From positions 7,750,001 to 7,814,000 of the forward strand of contig NGZR01000001.1 in assembly GCA_002197995.1 (NCBI GenBank): DNA of 64,000 bases, in the 5' to 3' direction. Positions within the stretch are counted from its first letter, which is position 1, and each line of letters opens with the position of its first letter. Made by a program: the position numbers and the translations under genes. Source of the stretch: Gaeumannomyces sp. JS-464. Lineage: Eukaryota > Ascomycota > Sordariomycetes > Magnaporthales > Magnaporthaceae. Under the pieces are notes generated by a model. It had not been told where the DNA came from. It saw only the letters and a program-made list of their open reading frames with translations, and ran no database searches. Shown one piece after another: positions 11,666-22,410 of the stretch.

Positions 11666-12600
11666 TCAGCACCCCATCTCTCCGCAAAGCACGATGTCGT
11701 CCCCGAGTTGGTGCCACGACACGTTGGCGAGGCGCGGTGCCAGAGCTGGGACGCCGTTTTGGTCGAGCCCCCTGTTCGGGGACACGACGACTCCGCCGGG
11801 ACGAGCCAGGTTGGGGCGATGGTGATGATGACCGAGTCCACCAGGGCCCTGTTGTGGTGGCTGCCCAGGAGGGTGTTGATGACATGGCCACCGCCCTCGA
11901 TCATGAGACTCCGAATCCCTTCCGCATATATCACAGACAATATGCCAGACCAATCCAACACCGCAGAGCCCGAGCCTTCCGCGCCCGCCGCCTGCGCCTG
12001 CCCCTGATCCTGCCCTAGCACGATATACTTCCCCCGCGGCTTTCCAGGACGGCCCTTCTCTCGGCTCGGCTGGAACCTCCGGGAGGGCGGCGGGGGAGAT
12101 GATGACAAAGGAGCCAGGCCGCGCAGAATCGGCCAATCGCATCACTTTGCTGCTTTCCGAGAAGTGCCAACGGCCGCGCGGGTCCACGACGACAGGGCGC
12201 GGCTGGTGCTCTGGCTTGCGGGCGCCGCCGCCGCTGAGCGAGGCGGCCAGGCGGCAGTTGAGGCCCGGGTCGTCGGCTACGGCGGTCCCCGCGCCCACCA
12301 GGATGGCGTCGTGGCGGCTGCGCAAGAAGTGCGTCATGGCTTTGGACTCGGGACCCGAGATTGCGGTCCTGACGCCGGGGCCAGGGCCAGGGAGGAGTCG
12401 AGCGACGTAGCAAAGGTCAGCGTCACGAAGGGACGAACGGCCGAGGTATCCTTTCCATTTGGCGGTGGTGCCATCGATGGCCCCTCCTCCTCTGCTAACG
12501 CGGGACCACCTTCACTTCCACGCCATTCTGGCATGACGGGTGGCAGACGACGCTCAAGCTTCGCGGCATCCCCGGAGGGGAAGGTCAACCACTCAGCCAT
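11666..12600 (-). pseudogene. rib7: RIB7 2,5-diamino-6-ribosylamino-pyrimidinone phosphate reductase, frame broken three times
   Basis: RIB7 is the fungal riboflavin-pathway reductase, of the RibD C-terminal (dihydrofolate-reductase-like) fold. The start at 12600 gives MAEWLTFPSGD. The conserved VTLTFATSLDSSLALAPG leads to RTAISGPESKAMTHFLRSR, DAILVGAGTAVADDPGLNCRL, a VVVDPRGRW strand, then SLMIEGGGHVINTLL, VDSVIITIAPTWL and the ending LGDDIVLCGEMGC. These pieces lie in different frames. The shifts are a missing base at the run 12377-12380, an extra base at the run 12031-12035, and a missing base near 11801-11806. Each is a single base and every conserved block is otherwise intact, with no stop codons inside blocks. 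As written it cannot be translated whole. Riboflavin synthesis is normally essential in fungi, so sequencing error or another copy elsewhere is as likely as true loss. No introns are needed. Confidence 0.75.
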
Positions 12601-15376
12601 GGCGCTTGCGATGGGATGGCCGCGGACCTAAGCCTGGTGGACCTGAACCTGAACCTGGACCTGGCCCCGAGCTTGGGGATGACGGGGCGTTCGACTCCTC
12701 GTCACTGTTAAGATCAGACAATGTTGGCGGGTATGTGGCATGCTTCCCGACCACGCGGCATAAACACGTCGGTGTGCCGAGAGGGGCAGGCAGATCGGTA
12801 GGTTGGCAGCAAGGGGTTGGGCCACACGCCCCTCGGCGAGCGTGGGCGGCAGCGAACGGCGAGTGGTGGCGCTGAGAAACAAGAGGGGGTTTTTTGTCGG
12901 AACCCACGGACAACAGGGCAAGAAAAAGGTTTGCCTTGTCTCGACGCTCGCTCCGTGTTTTTGCCACATTAGACGCGCTCTCCCATCGAGCGGGTGGGTG
13001 TGCCGGATGGCGTTCCGGCCGAGAGGCAAACCGCCGCCAGCCCTCTTTTTTTCTTTCTTTTTTTCTTTTGTTTTTTCTCGCGGGTCGGTGTCCATGCGGT
13101 GCGTGGTTTGCATCTGCCGCCCGATCTTGCCCCGCCCTAGTCGGTTAGGGGACTAGCGCGTGGCTGTGCGTTTGTCAATGCGGGATGATGCGCCGTGCCT
13201 GGGCGTGGCGGACCCCCCTGGGAGCTCCCCCAGAACGGGCTCCTGGGCACTTCTGGGAGACGGCAGCGAGGGTGGAATTGACACCCGCCAGACAGTATCC
13301 GCAGCAGCTCGGGCGAGGCTACACAAGTACCGGCAGGTAGCCTGGTAGCTGCCGGGATGCTTAAAATAGGATCGTCAGGCGGAACAGAGTTTCTCGAGGG
13401 CGTCGGGTGACTCGATCGTGGGGCAGAGTGCTGAAGGAGCCAAGTCTGGATGCCGACGTTGGATTCCCGATGGACATGCATACCCAAACGTCTGCCAGGC
13501 GGTGTGAACTGGCTCCCATGCTCTTCTTGCCAGGCACAAATCGAGGTCGGCCGGGTAGGCACACGGCGATACGACCTGCAGGCGTGGTTGGGAACATGAA
13601 AGCTGCCCGGTCACGTTAGCGTCGCAAAGCACCAGCAGGCAGCGTGCAGCGTCTCAAAAAGTTGCCTGCCGGAAACGCTGGCAGCTAGCGTAATTGCAGC
13701 CGACGGGACTAGAGTTTAATTGGATCCATGATCCCGGAATCCGACCAGCAGCCAACCCGATCTGCATCGCATCCAGCACCAATTTTTAGACAGCCGCACA
13801 CCACCACGGCCCAACAATGCGAGCCGTCCGATGGCGAGTCCCCCGAGCCCAGAGGCGACGTCGCACGCAGGCCATCATGTGGTGCGGTCGCTTGTCGGCT
13901 CGTTGCCGTCGTGGCCTTTTGGGATGGATGCCCGTGCATTCGTCCCACCCAGCCGAGCCCTCCAGTCTCCCTTGTTTGACGTGCCAGGCCAGCAACATCG
14001 GCCGCATGGAACTGGGAGGTAGGTGCCAACGCGCGGTAAACACCTCGCCTTCGCTTCCGCACAAAAAGAAGATCGTGACTCGGTCTTTCCGTTAGTCATG
14101 CACGTAGTAACGATACGCTTGAATTCCCGAGCCCAGGGATTCAAGCTCTATCTCTGGCCCAAGCATCCCCCCTTCCCTCAGGACCCCTCCCTCACTGTCA
14201 GACCAACACGCCCTTTCCCGCCGAGGGAACCTCCTCCAGTCGCCGAGGGCAAAGCTGTGGCAGCCGCCAAACTGCCGTGCATCCAGGACTACGCCAGAAC
14301 AGGTATTGTCTGTGTATTCCTCACCCAGCGTGGCGCCAGGCCCCTAGCGCGCCATAAAGAACACACCAGGGCGGGCTAGAAGACGCTACGGAGTCTCCAG
14401 GAGGGTCGCGAAAGGAACCTCTAACAATCGTCGCCTGGACGATCTACCGACCGGCCCGATCAGCTTGCCTGGTGACCGCCCTAAACATATTTCCACGACG
14501 CGGGTAGGGGGCTATGTGGTAGGCATCTAGCACCAACTACCGGGACTAAAAGGCGTGGGATCCCAGCAAAGGTGCGGCATGTGTGCAGGCCTGGGCTGGA
14601 ACATGTCGGGTGCAAGGAGGTACCTCCCTGGGCGCCCATGTACTCCCGGGTCTGTGCCTTGCCTTGGCCATCCGAACTGGGCGGCGTGGGCTCATACATA
14701 GAGAGCAGTCGAGATACCCACAAAAGGGAAAGGGAGGAAAATGAAAAGGAGGCCCACAGAGGAGCAAGGTTCGCAATCACCAGAACAGAGGCGAAAAGCA
14801 AAGGCCAGGTAATGATAACAATAATAAGCTACCTGATAAGTAAAGCCAGGGAAGAGACGGGATGGCCATCAAAAGTTGCCTGCCGGTAAGCAAGCAAACA
14901 CGCCGTTTGAGAAATATTGCCCAAGTTTGGCAAGGACGACAACGAGACCCGGTTTCAAGGGCCCACATGGGACGCAACCCGTCAAAAGAGCTCCCATGCC
15001 TGCCATCCAGGGCCCGCAGGCACAGGGCAGCTCGATGGACCCCGGTTGCAATTACCCTGCCCGTCCAAGATAGCCGTCGCCGCCGCCGGCCACCCGAGCC
15101 GCGGCTTGTCTCCCAGTCGCCTTATTCGGCTGGGTTTTGATCCAAGGCACAGCAAGCGCCAGAACGGCGGGGCCTCCCTTCCACGACGCCGCCAGCACTC
15201 CCGGCTCTCCTCCTCTCGACGCGGGAGCCCGCAGGCCAATGTTTGTGCTCGGGTCCCACGCTGGCCCTTGCTCGCTTAGGCGGCACACACTGCACGGCGT
15301 GGCCCACCGGTCTGCGCCAGGGGGTGTGGGCTGTGGGGTATGACGGCCTGCCTGGTGCTGGACAGGCATCCCGGCC

Positions 15377-15400
15377 GGGGGGGGGGGGGGGGGGGGGGGG
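15377..15400. repeat. Poly-G run, 24 nt
   Basis: Uninterrupted G on the + strand, about 530 bp upstream of the HGD start codon. Confidence 0.95.
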
Positions 15401-15707
15401 CGAAGCTACCTGGTCCTGCTAACCGCACTCCAGCCAAAGGAGGTTCACATTTGTGGAGGCTCAAAGTGGGTTCGCAACTTGGATGTCGCTATGCCCGGGA
15501 GCGAGCTCGATTATCAGGGAAAAGAAGACGGCAAGGGGAGGGTACGCATGGGCCCGGACCGTCGTTGGCACTGGCACTGGCACAGCACAGCGCGCGCTTG
15601 CCGGACCTGCCCTACCTGCCTGTCACCAATCCCGGCAGGTGGAGATGGATCGCACCTTTTAGCTTGGAGGCAGACCCAGACGAAGGAAGCTACCAGCTGC
15701 CAGGTGG

Positions 15708-15716
15708 TATATATAT
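15708..15716 (+). promoter_or_regulatory. Possible TATA box of HGD
   Basis: TATATATAT lies about 215 bp upstream of the HGD start codon in otherwise GC-rich DNA. Assignment rests on position and composition only. Confidence 0.35.
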
Positions 15717-15927
15717 GACCCGGCTGCCGGCCCAGTCCACGTCACCAGATGAGCCGTACGTCCTTCTGACCAGAGCAACAGCATCTCCAAGCATACCCAT
15801 CCGTTCCACCGGCCCACTGGTGATCACACCTCATCTCATCATACCCATTACATACCTAGGTTCTAGGGACAAACACCTACCAAGCCTGCCTCCTCCTCGG
15901 CGAGCTCGCAGGGGCTAAAAAGGGACC

Positions 15928-18379
15928 ATGACCGCTATGAAAGGTGTCCCATCGCCGCCGGGGGCGACGTGCCAGTCTGCCTTTCTGGCCCAGCCCACTG
16001 CTCAAGACCCGTATCGATACCAGGTTGGGTTTGGCAACCGGTTCGCGTCTGAAGCCATGTAAGTCAACCAACCCGTCCAGACGCTATTCGAAGACTCGCC
16101 CACCCGCATAAGCTTATCGAACCTGCACACGCGACGCAAACCCGAGTGACTGACACTGCACTCAACGTCCCTCCAGCCCCGGAACGCTCCCAACTGCGCG
16201 CAACACGCCGCAGAGGGTCAAGTATAACCTGTACGCGGAGCAGCTGAACGGCAGTACCGTCGCCACCAGCCGTGCTGCCATCCAGCATGTCTGGATGTAC
16301 CGCATCTACCCGGCCGTGGCCCAAGGCCGATGTATCGCCCAGGCCAATCTCAACCCACATGTGAGTCCAAAGGGCGCCACGGCTACTGCTAGTCCTCCTC
16401 CTCTCGCTGGCGCACCGCTGACACAGAAGCTCCTCCTCGGTACGCACAGCTCGAGTCGAGATTCGGGTCAAGTAACGACAAGGTCGAGTTTGTCCCCAAT
16501 GCGCTCTGCTGGCTCCCGCTCCCGATCCCATCTCCACAGGAGAGGCTTGTCGACTTCGTCCAGGGCCTGAAGACGCTGGCCGGCACCGGAGATCCGACCA
16601 CCAACGAGGGCGTGGCCATCAACATCTACTGCGCCAACCGGTCTATGGGAAAGCGAGCTTTTTGCAACAACGACGGAGATTTCTTGATCCTCCCCCAGCA
16701 GGGACGCCTGGACATCCAGACCGAGTTTGGCAAGTATGTGCAGCCCTTCCCTTCCCCCGTTCGCGCCCGTGACCCTACGGGCCAACTCTTAGCACGAAGC
16801 TCACGCTCTCCGCTTAGGATGATGGTGCGTCCCGGCGAGCTCGCAGTGATCCAGGCCGGCATATATTTCAGTGTCAGCCTGCCCGACGGAAATTCCAGAG
16901 GCTGTGAGTGCCGTCCCTCTCTACTTTTTTTTTCCCGCCAGCATCCTCAAAGCTCGTCCGCCATCGCTAACACGGGACACCGCTGCTCACCAGATGTCCA
17001 AGAGCTCTTTGGAAGCCATTACGAGCTGCCGGAGCTGGGGCCCATAGGAAGCAACGGACTGGCTATGCCGCGGACTTTGAGTTCCCCATAGCGTCGTTCG
17101 ACTTGGACAAGTCGGAATGGGAGAGTAAGTGTGATCCTGTCTCCTGGGTTGGCTTTGGTCGGTGCTCGTACTCACCCTGATTACCCCGGCTCTAGTTGTC
17201 ACCAAGGTCGCTGGCAAGCTTTGGACCTGCAAGAAGAACCACTCGCCGTTTGACGTGGTCGCATGGCACGGAAAGTAAGGAGTTGTCCACCCGCCAGATC
17301 CCATGATGGACGCCCGCTAGCTCCGCCACTTTGACGAGCGAGACACGCTAAAGCATGGGTTCGCAGTTACATCCCTTACAAGTACGCCCTTGAGAAATTC
17401 GTGAGCGCGCGGCGGTGGCGGACAGGGATCAGAGCGACCCAACCATTGCGTGCGTTCTCACTGCGAGGTCCCGGACTCCCGGTGTGCAGATGGTCGACTT
17501 TATGGCCTTCACTCCGCGATGGAACGTTGCCTCTGACAGCTATCGTCTTCCGGTAAGCCTTAAAAAGGGCTCGGTGAGGGGTTATTCGGCCGAAGGGGGA
17601 GAAGCGCGCGTTGTGCGGATGACTGACTTGAGGTCTTTATAAAAACAAACAGTATTATCACCGCAACATGGCTGCTGAGATAATGGGCCTGATATACGGA
17701 AAGTACGGGGGCTCCAGCAAGGACCTGCGGCCAGGAGGCCTGAACGTCCAGCCCAGCTACATGCCGCACGGAGGTATGTGGGGGGTTTCGCCCACCGCAC
17801 GCCACGGCTGCAGGCCAAGTAAAAGTGGAAATGTGTAACTGACAAGATGGAACGGCGGCGTGCAAAACAGAGACACACCGAGCCTTCATGGAGGCGACCA
17901 CCAAAGAGCTACGGCCGGAGAGGGTTGGTGAGGGTCGTTGGGTAAGTGATGAAACTGGCTGCACCATCCGTGTTTACCAGTTTCCAGCCGTCGGGAGGGG
18001 CATGCTCGGGTTCCCCTTTGCTGGGAATGACGTCGCGAGAAACAAGACCCCGCTGACCATGACATGCGTTCTCGCAGCCTTTATGTTCCAGGTGGCGGCT
18101 CACTGTTCGGTAACGAAATACGGCCTCGAAGAAACAGGGGCGTTGACGGGTAAGGGACCCAACCAAAGCTTCCAGGAAATCCCTTGGACTTCACATGTGC
18201 CCTAGGCAAAATACCTCACAAAGCTTTTGAAGCTGACTGATGGCCATGGCCCGCCAACCAGAGCCCCCGCCTCGCTCTGGGCCGACATGGAGGGGCATTT
18301 CTTCGAACACATCGACGAGGCGAACGAGGACCTGGCAAGGATGGGGCTGCAGCAACTGGGCACCATCCAGCTGGCCTGA
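15928..18379 (+). CDS. hmgA: Homogentisate 1,2-dioxygenase, intron-rich, with frame shifts
   Basis: Cytosolic Fe(II) enzyme opening the ring of homogentisate in tyrosine and phenylalanine breakdown. The start is ATG 15928. Exon 1 (to 16058) holds DPYRYQVGFGNRFASEA. Exon 2 from 16177 gives LPTARNTPQRVKYNLYAEQLNG and HVWMYRIYP. Later exons give EGVAINIYCANRSM, NNDGDFLILPQQG and PGELAVIQAGIYF. The iron ligands match the family: YYHRN with a Glu six residues after the His (about 17650-17680), and the later His in SYMPHGE (about 17765). Roughly nine short GT-AG introns fit. Single-base losses are needed near 17072, 17410 and 17935, where the conserved text continues in another frame; the last junction before SLWADMEGHF is also uncertain. 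The stop is at 18377-18379, after GTIQLA. Usual clustered partners of the pathway (fumarylacetoacetase, maleylacetoacetate isomerase) are not in this window. Confidence 0.85.
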
Positions 18380-19913
18380 AAGATCGCCGTCGACGTCGAC
18401 AAGGCTTGTTCTTGTTTTATTTGTTTTATTATCTTTCACCATTCTCTGTACACTAGAGAAGTCAGGTTCACACCTTGGCAGGGAGTTATGGGGGGGTTCG
18501 AAAGGGCCATGGAAACAGGAGTAGGGTGAACGGGGGTATACCGGTTTGGCGGCGTCGGGATACAAGTCGGATAGCATGGCAGACGGAAGCTAAAGAGGAA
18601 CCATGACATGTTTAAGTTCACGAGATACAGAATCGGATAACTCGGGATTTGATTTTCCTCGGCTGGCTTGGGGTGACTTTGGCTGATGGCCCTATGAGGC
18701 CCCGGCGGGGTGCCCCGTCCTGCATGCATGCAATGCGGCTGGAGCTGGGCGGGGAGGTTTTGGAAGGTGCATGCGTGGCTGCACTCCACTGGCTCGCTGG
18801 CAAAGGACGGGCGGGAAGGGTTTGGGATCTGCCGTCCACAGAGAACCGCAAGCGCAGATCTGCATACTCGTGGGAAGCGGGCGAGCGGCAGCCAAAGGAA
18901 GCTTCATGTCGGTTCAATTCACTCACAGCCAAACAGCCTGCAGCCACAGAACCCTTCACGGACACGAGACCCGCCCATCTGATAGGCTCACGACCGTTTT
19001 GTGCTGTTTGGCAAGGGAGGCGCAGTCGACGGAGGGGGCCCGGAATAATCTGCGAGCCAAGATCCAATAAACAAGTCGTTGATCCCCTGTGTTGTTTGTC
19101 CTTTCCCGTGCGGGGGGGGGGGGGGGGGGGGGGTCATCGCTTGAGTGGCAGGCATCATCTGAGACGAAACGGGTTTGGAGCGCGAGAAAAGGCCGGCACG
19201 TCTTTCCGGGTCTCCTGATGCGGGAAACACCTTTGGCCAGACCCTTTTGAGCGGGTTCAATCTTTCTGTGAATTGCTGCCCGGCCGAAGGGCATGGCTAT
19301 TCCTGTATTTCCAAAAGAGATCTGGTGACGTTACGAGCACAATTTCTCCTCGGTGATGATGGGGCTCGCATGCTGAGATGAATCGGTTGTATCGGGGACG
19401 GCGACTCGTGTGGGCTGGCTCTGAATTTCATGTGAAGACGAGGGAAGAGAAAAAGCAAAGAAACGGAGAGCGGAAAACGGAAGGCTGCTTCGCCACGCTC
19501 TCCCCAAGCCCGCTAGGTACCTAGCCACCAATGAGGAAGGCGAAGACGAATAGGGGGCCCCACAGGCCCTGAAAACCGACCCCGTCGCGAAGGGAGGCCG
19601 CCCCTCAGAGCCACGCAAGCCGCCCGTGTTAGTCGCTGGGTTGTTTTGGGTCATCCCGATTTGTCGGGTCACATTCGTCGACCTCAGACACCCGCGCCTT
19701 CCGATAGAGCGACGTGACGTGAAAGACAAGAAGCAGCTAGGGCGGCAACAAATTCCTTTTGTGTTTTTTTTTTAATATCCTATTTCCTCTCTCACCATTC
19801 ACCCTCGTCTCAATCGCCTCCTCGACAGCGAAGGCCGGGGATTCGATCCGGAAACCCACACACAACCACAAACCACTCCCCGTCCTCCTCCGCATTCGGT
19901 CGGAACAGCCACG
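18380..19913. other. Intergenic between HGD and the CYSTM gene
   Basis: No family-like frame. It contains a 22-nt G run at 19112-19133, a palindromic GGTACC/CTAG motif near 19513-19526, and a pyrimidine-rich leader just upstream of the CYSTM start. Confidence 0.5.
19112..19133. repeat. Poly-G run, 22 nt
   Basis: Uninterrupted G on the + strand, about 780 bp upstream of the CYSTM-like gene. Confidence 0.95.
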
Positions 19914-20333
19914 ATGAGCTCCAAACCCGCACCACCTCCCAACGAGGAGCCCCCGTCATACCACGATGCCAACCGCCCGCCGATGGGCCCGCCACCAATG
20001 GGCCCGCCGCCGACGATGATGGGCTCGCCACCGCCGCAGCAGCCGAAGCCCGCCTACTACGGCGACCCGAGCGCCGGCGGCTACCCAGGCGGCCCGCCGC
20101 CGCCCGGGGACTACTACTACCAGCAGGGCCCGCCGATGGGCCACCCGCCCATGGGATACTACGCACAACAGCCGGGCCCCTACGGCCCGCCGCCGCCGGG
20201 AGGCTACTACCAGCAGCCCTATGGTCAGCCATACGGCCACTACCAGGACGACAGGGGACGCAGGCCCGGCTGCCTCGAGGGCATGCTTGCCGCGCTAGCT
20301 TGCTGCTGCTGCTTGGACTGCCTGCTGTTCTAG
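19914..20333 (+). CDS. CYSTM-like Pro/Tyr-rich tail-anchored protein
   Basis: Single-exon protein of 139 residues. Residues 1-118 are low complexity with repeated PPMGPP, PPPPG and YYQQ blocks. The last 20 residues form a short Cys-rich hydrophobic tail (GCLEGMLAALACCCCLDCLLF) after a basic RGRRPG stretch. This layout fits the CYSTM family (cysteine-rich transmembrane module), small tail-anchored proteins linked to stress tolerance across eukaryotes. The molecular function is not known. The start context CCACGATGAG and the upstream pyrimidine-rich leader support the chosen ATG. No introns or frame breaks. Confidence 0.8.
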   Translation: MSSKPAPPPNEEPPSYHDANRPPMGPPPMGPPPTMMGSPPPQQPKPAYYGDPSAGGYPGGPPPPGDYYYQQGPPMGHPPMGYYAQQPGPYGPPPPGGYYQQPYGQPYGHYQDDRGRRPGCLEGMLAALACCCCLDCLLF

Positions 20334-20931
20334 AGCGTTGGGGAGAAAAACCAAAAAGACTGGCATACGGGCCCCACGAGAACCTTCAGCTTCGACTCAA
20401 TCAACCATCGTCACTACCTACTCTGCGCTAAAGCCTCGGTCGTTGTTTGGTCGACAGATCACCACCCAGGTCGGGCCTGCCGGAACAACAAACTTTCCCG
20501 GCCGCGCGTCACCTAATTTCGGCGCCGAGATCGGAAGACTAGCAATGGGACTTTCCTGCTCTCCTGCTTTTTCCGTTGCGGACCACGCCAGGTTCCGGAA
20601 GAGAGGAGCTCGAGAAACTGAAGGTGATCAGTGGGGGCAGCCAGCACCGTCCGGCACGGTTCTTTCTTTTCTTGTTCACTTTCCATGTTATGATTTTAAA
20701 ATCGGTCACGATACTTACACGTATAATCGGCGTTTTCCCTTGCTTCTTTCTTTTCATCATCTTGCTCACCTTTACTATAATTTCCTTTGTCAGACTCTAT
20801 GGGGGCACAGTCACGTAAGGCATATCTATTTATTACCTTCTCTATTTGATTCGCATGATATCCCGATACACAACCATCTCATTTCTTGAAAACCGACGTG
20901 ATGAGTCCATGGGTTATTGAGGTTGTCTTGA
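20334..20931. other. Convergent spacer, CYSTM gene / FAD monooxygenase
   Basis: 3' flanks of two convergent genes. The stretch is AT-richer than its surroundings around 20680-20830. No gene recognised. Confidence 0.5.
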
Positions 20932-22410
20932 TCATGCGATGGTCGCCATCAGCTGGTCAAAGTTCTCGGCCGCGTGCTTGACGCAATCGTGGGAGTATAT
21001 CATCTTCTGCACTTCAGGGGAGGCCCATTTGTCCGGCACGGGGGCGTCGCTCCCTTTGGCCTTGGCCTCGGCGAACTGCCGATCGCGCTCCTCCTTGGCC
21101 TTGCCCTCGCCGAGGTGCAGGGCGCGGCCGGACTGGGCGGCCAGGTCGACCAGCAGGGAGGTGCGGTCCTTGCGCAGCAGCTCGTAAACCTTGAGGCAGC
21201 GGGCAACGTCGGCGGGGTCGACCGGCCCGCCGCCGACGCCCGGGCGGACGCGGCTCAGCACCTCGGCGACGACGGCGCCGTCCTCGATGGCCATGGCGGC
21301 GCCCTGGCTGAGGTGCGGCAGGGTCGGGTGGCAGGCGTCGCCGAGCAGGGCGACGGGGCCGTCGGTCCAGCTGCTCAGCGTCTTGTGCTGGCGCAGCTTC
21401 CACTCGCACACCTCGCCGTCGGGCACCATGCGCAGCATCTTGTGGACCAGGGGGCAAAAGTCGGCAAAGACGCCCAGCATGACGTCCTTGGAGCCCTTGG
21501 TGGTGTAGGCGGCGTTGGTGGCGGACGCGAAGTTGTCGTCGGGCTGCGTGGTCGAGAGGTTGTAGATGGTCTTGTTGGCGACGGGGTACGCGATGATGTG
21601 CCGGCGCGGGCCGATCCAGCGCACGACCAGGTCCGAGTCCAGCAGGCGCTCCAGCTCCGGGTCCGCCGCCGCCAGCACCTGGTCGCGCGTCAGCATGATG
21701 CGGTAGCACGCCTGGCCCGTGTCCTCCTCCTCGGACACCTCGCCGCGCCGCGCGAGCAGCTGCGCCCGCGTCGCGCTCTTGATGCCGTCGGCCGCCAGCA
21801 CCACGTCCGCCTCGACCTCGCGCGCCTCGCCGCCGCCGCGCGGCCGCGCCAGGATCCGCGGCCGCGGCCCCCACTCGCTGATGCCCTCGACGGCGGTCGC
21901 GAAGTGGAAGCGGATGGCGGGCTCCTGCTGGCAGTGCTTGTACATGCCGCCGGCCAGGGACGACCGGTGGCCGGTGCAGTGCGGATAGCCGTACTTTTCG
22001 GCGATGTCGGGCATGCTGACGTGGGCGAGCTCGCCGTTTGTGCTGCCCTCTGAGCTTCTCTTGCCCCCCGTTGCCGTGTAGGCGGATTTTACGAGAACGT
22101 ATCAGTATGAATACCTAGGGAAAAAAAAAGTAAAAGGAGACGGGAAGGAATATACAAACATACGCCTGATACTTGTCTCTTTCACATTGGTGGCCTCCTT
22201 CTCGATGTCGGTCCAGCAGCCGAGCCTGTCGAGGATCCTGTTCATGTTTGGTGCCAACTGGATGCCGGCGCCAACGAAGCCCAGATCTGAGGCCGTCTCA
22301 TAGACGTCGATATGCTCGAAGCCCTTCTTGGCGAGCGAGAGGGCGCATCCAAGCCCTCCCATCCCAGCGCCAATGACGACGATCCTCAAATCTTTGTAAG
22401 TGGTAGCCAT
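20932..22410 (-). CDS. FAD-dependent aromatic monooxygenase (salicylate-hydroxylase-like)
   Basis: Group A flavoprotein monooxygenase of about 454 residues, with two exons: 22410-22164 and 22049-20932. The intron (22163-22050) is placed so that IRQGSTNGELAHV, a conserved stretch, is rebuilt at the junction. The N-terminal FAD-binding motif is VVIGAGMGGLGCALSLAKKG. The middle DG motif appears as VVLAADGIKSATR, and the second FAD/ribityl motif as GPVALLGDACHPTLPHLSQGAAMAIEDG. Closest families by these motifs are fungal salicylate hydroxylases and related 3-hydroxybenzoate or hydroxyphenylacetate hydroxylases; the substrate cannot be fixed from sequence. It is cytosolic with no signal peptide. 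It lies 2.6 kb from homogentisate dioxygenase, which may or may not be meaningful. The frame is clean. Confidence 0.85.

Larger units (their letters stand above)
12601..15927. other. 3.3-kb intergenic stretch upstream of HGD
   Basis: Many short GC-rich frames, none with family resemblance. The stretch has a pyrimidine tract (T-rich) at 13045-13080, a 24-nt G run at 15377-15400, and a possible TATA element at 15708-15716. It may hold long-range regulatory sequence or an unrecognised non-coding transcript; nothing here supports a call. Confidence 0.5.

Noticed and set aside
15340..15918. 192-codon frame running through the poly-G tract upstream of HGD
   Set aside because: Open only because of composition and the polyGly tract; no homologous text, and it stops before the HGD start.
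19825..19850. GGGGATTCGATCC, resembling a tRNA B box
   Set aside because: No matching A box or cloverleaf pairing upstream; it lies in the CYSTM leader.
12601..19913. Full tyrosine-catabolism cluster with HGD
   Set aside because: No fumarylacetoacetase or maleylacetoacetate isomerase text seen on either strand around HGD.
20974..22053. 359-codon open frame on the + strand
   Set aside because: Antisense shadow of the FAD monooxygenase; highly biased composition from GC-rich third positions and no family resemblance.
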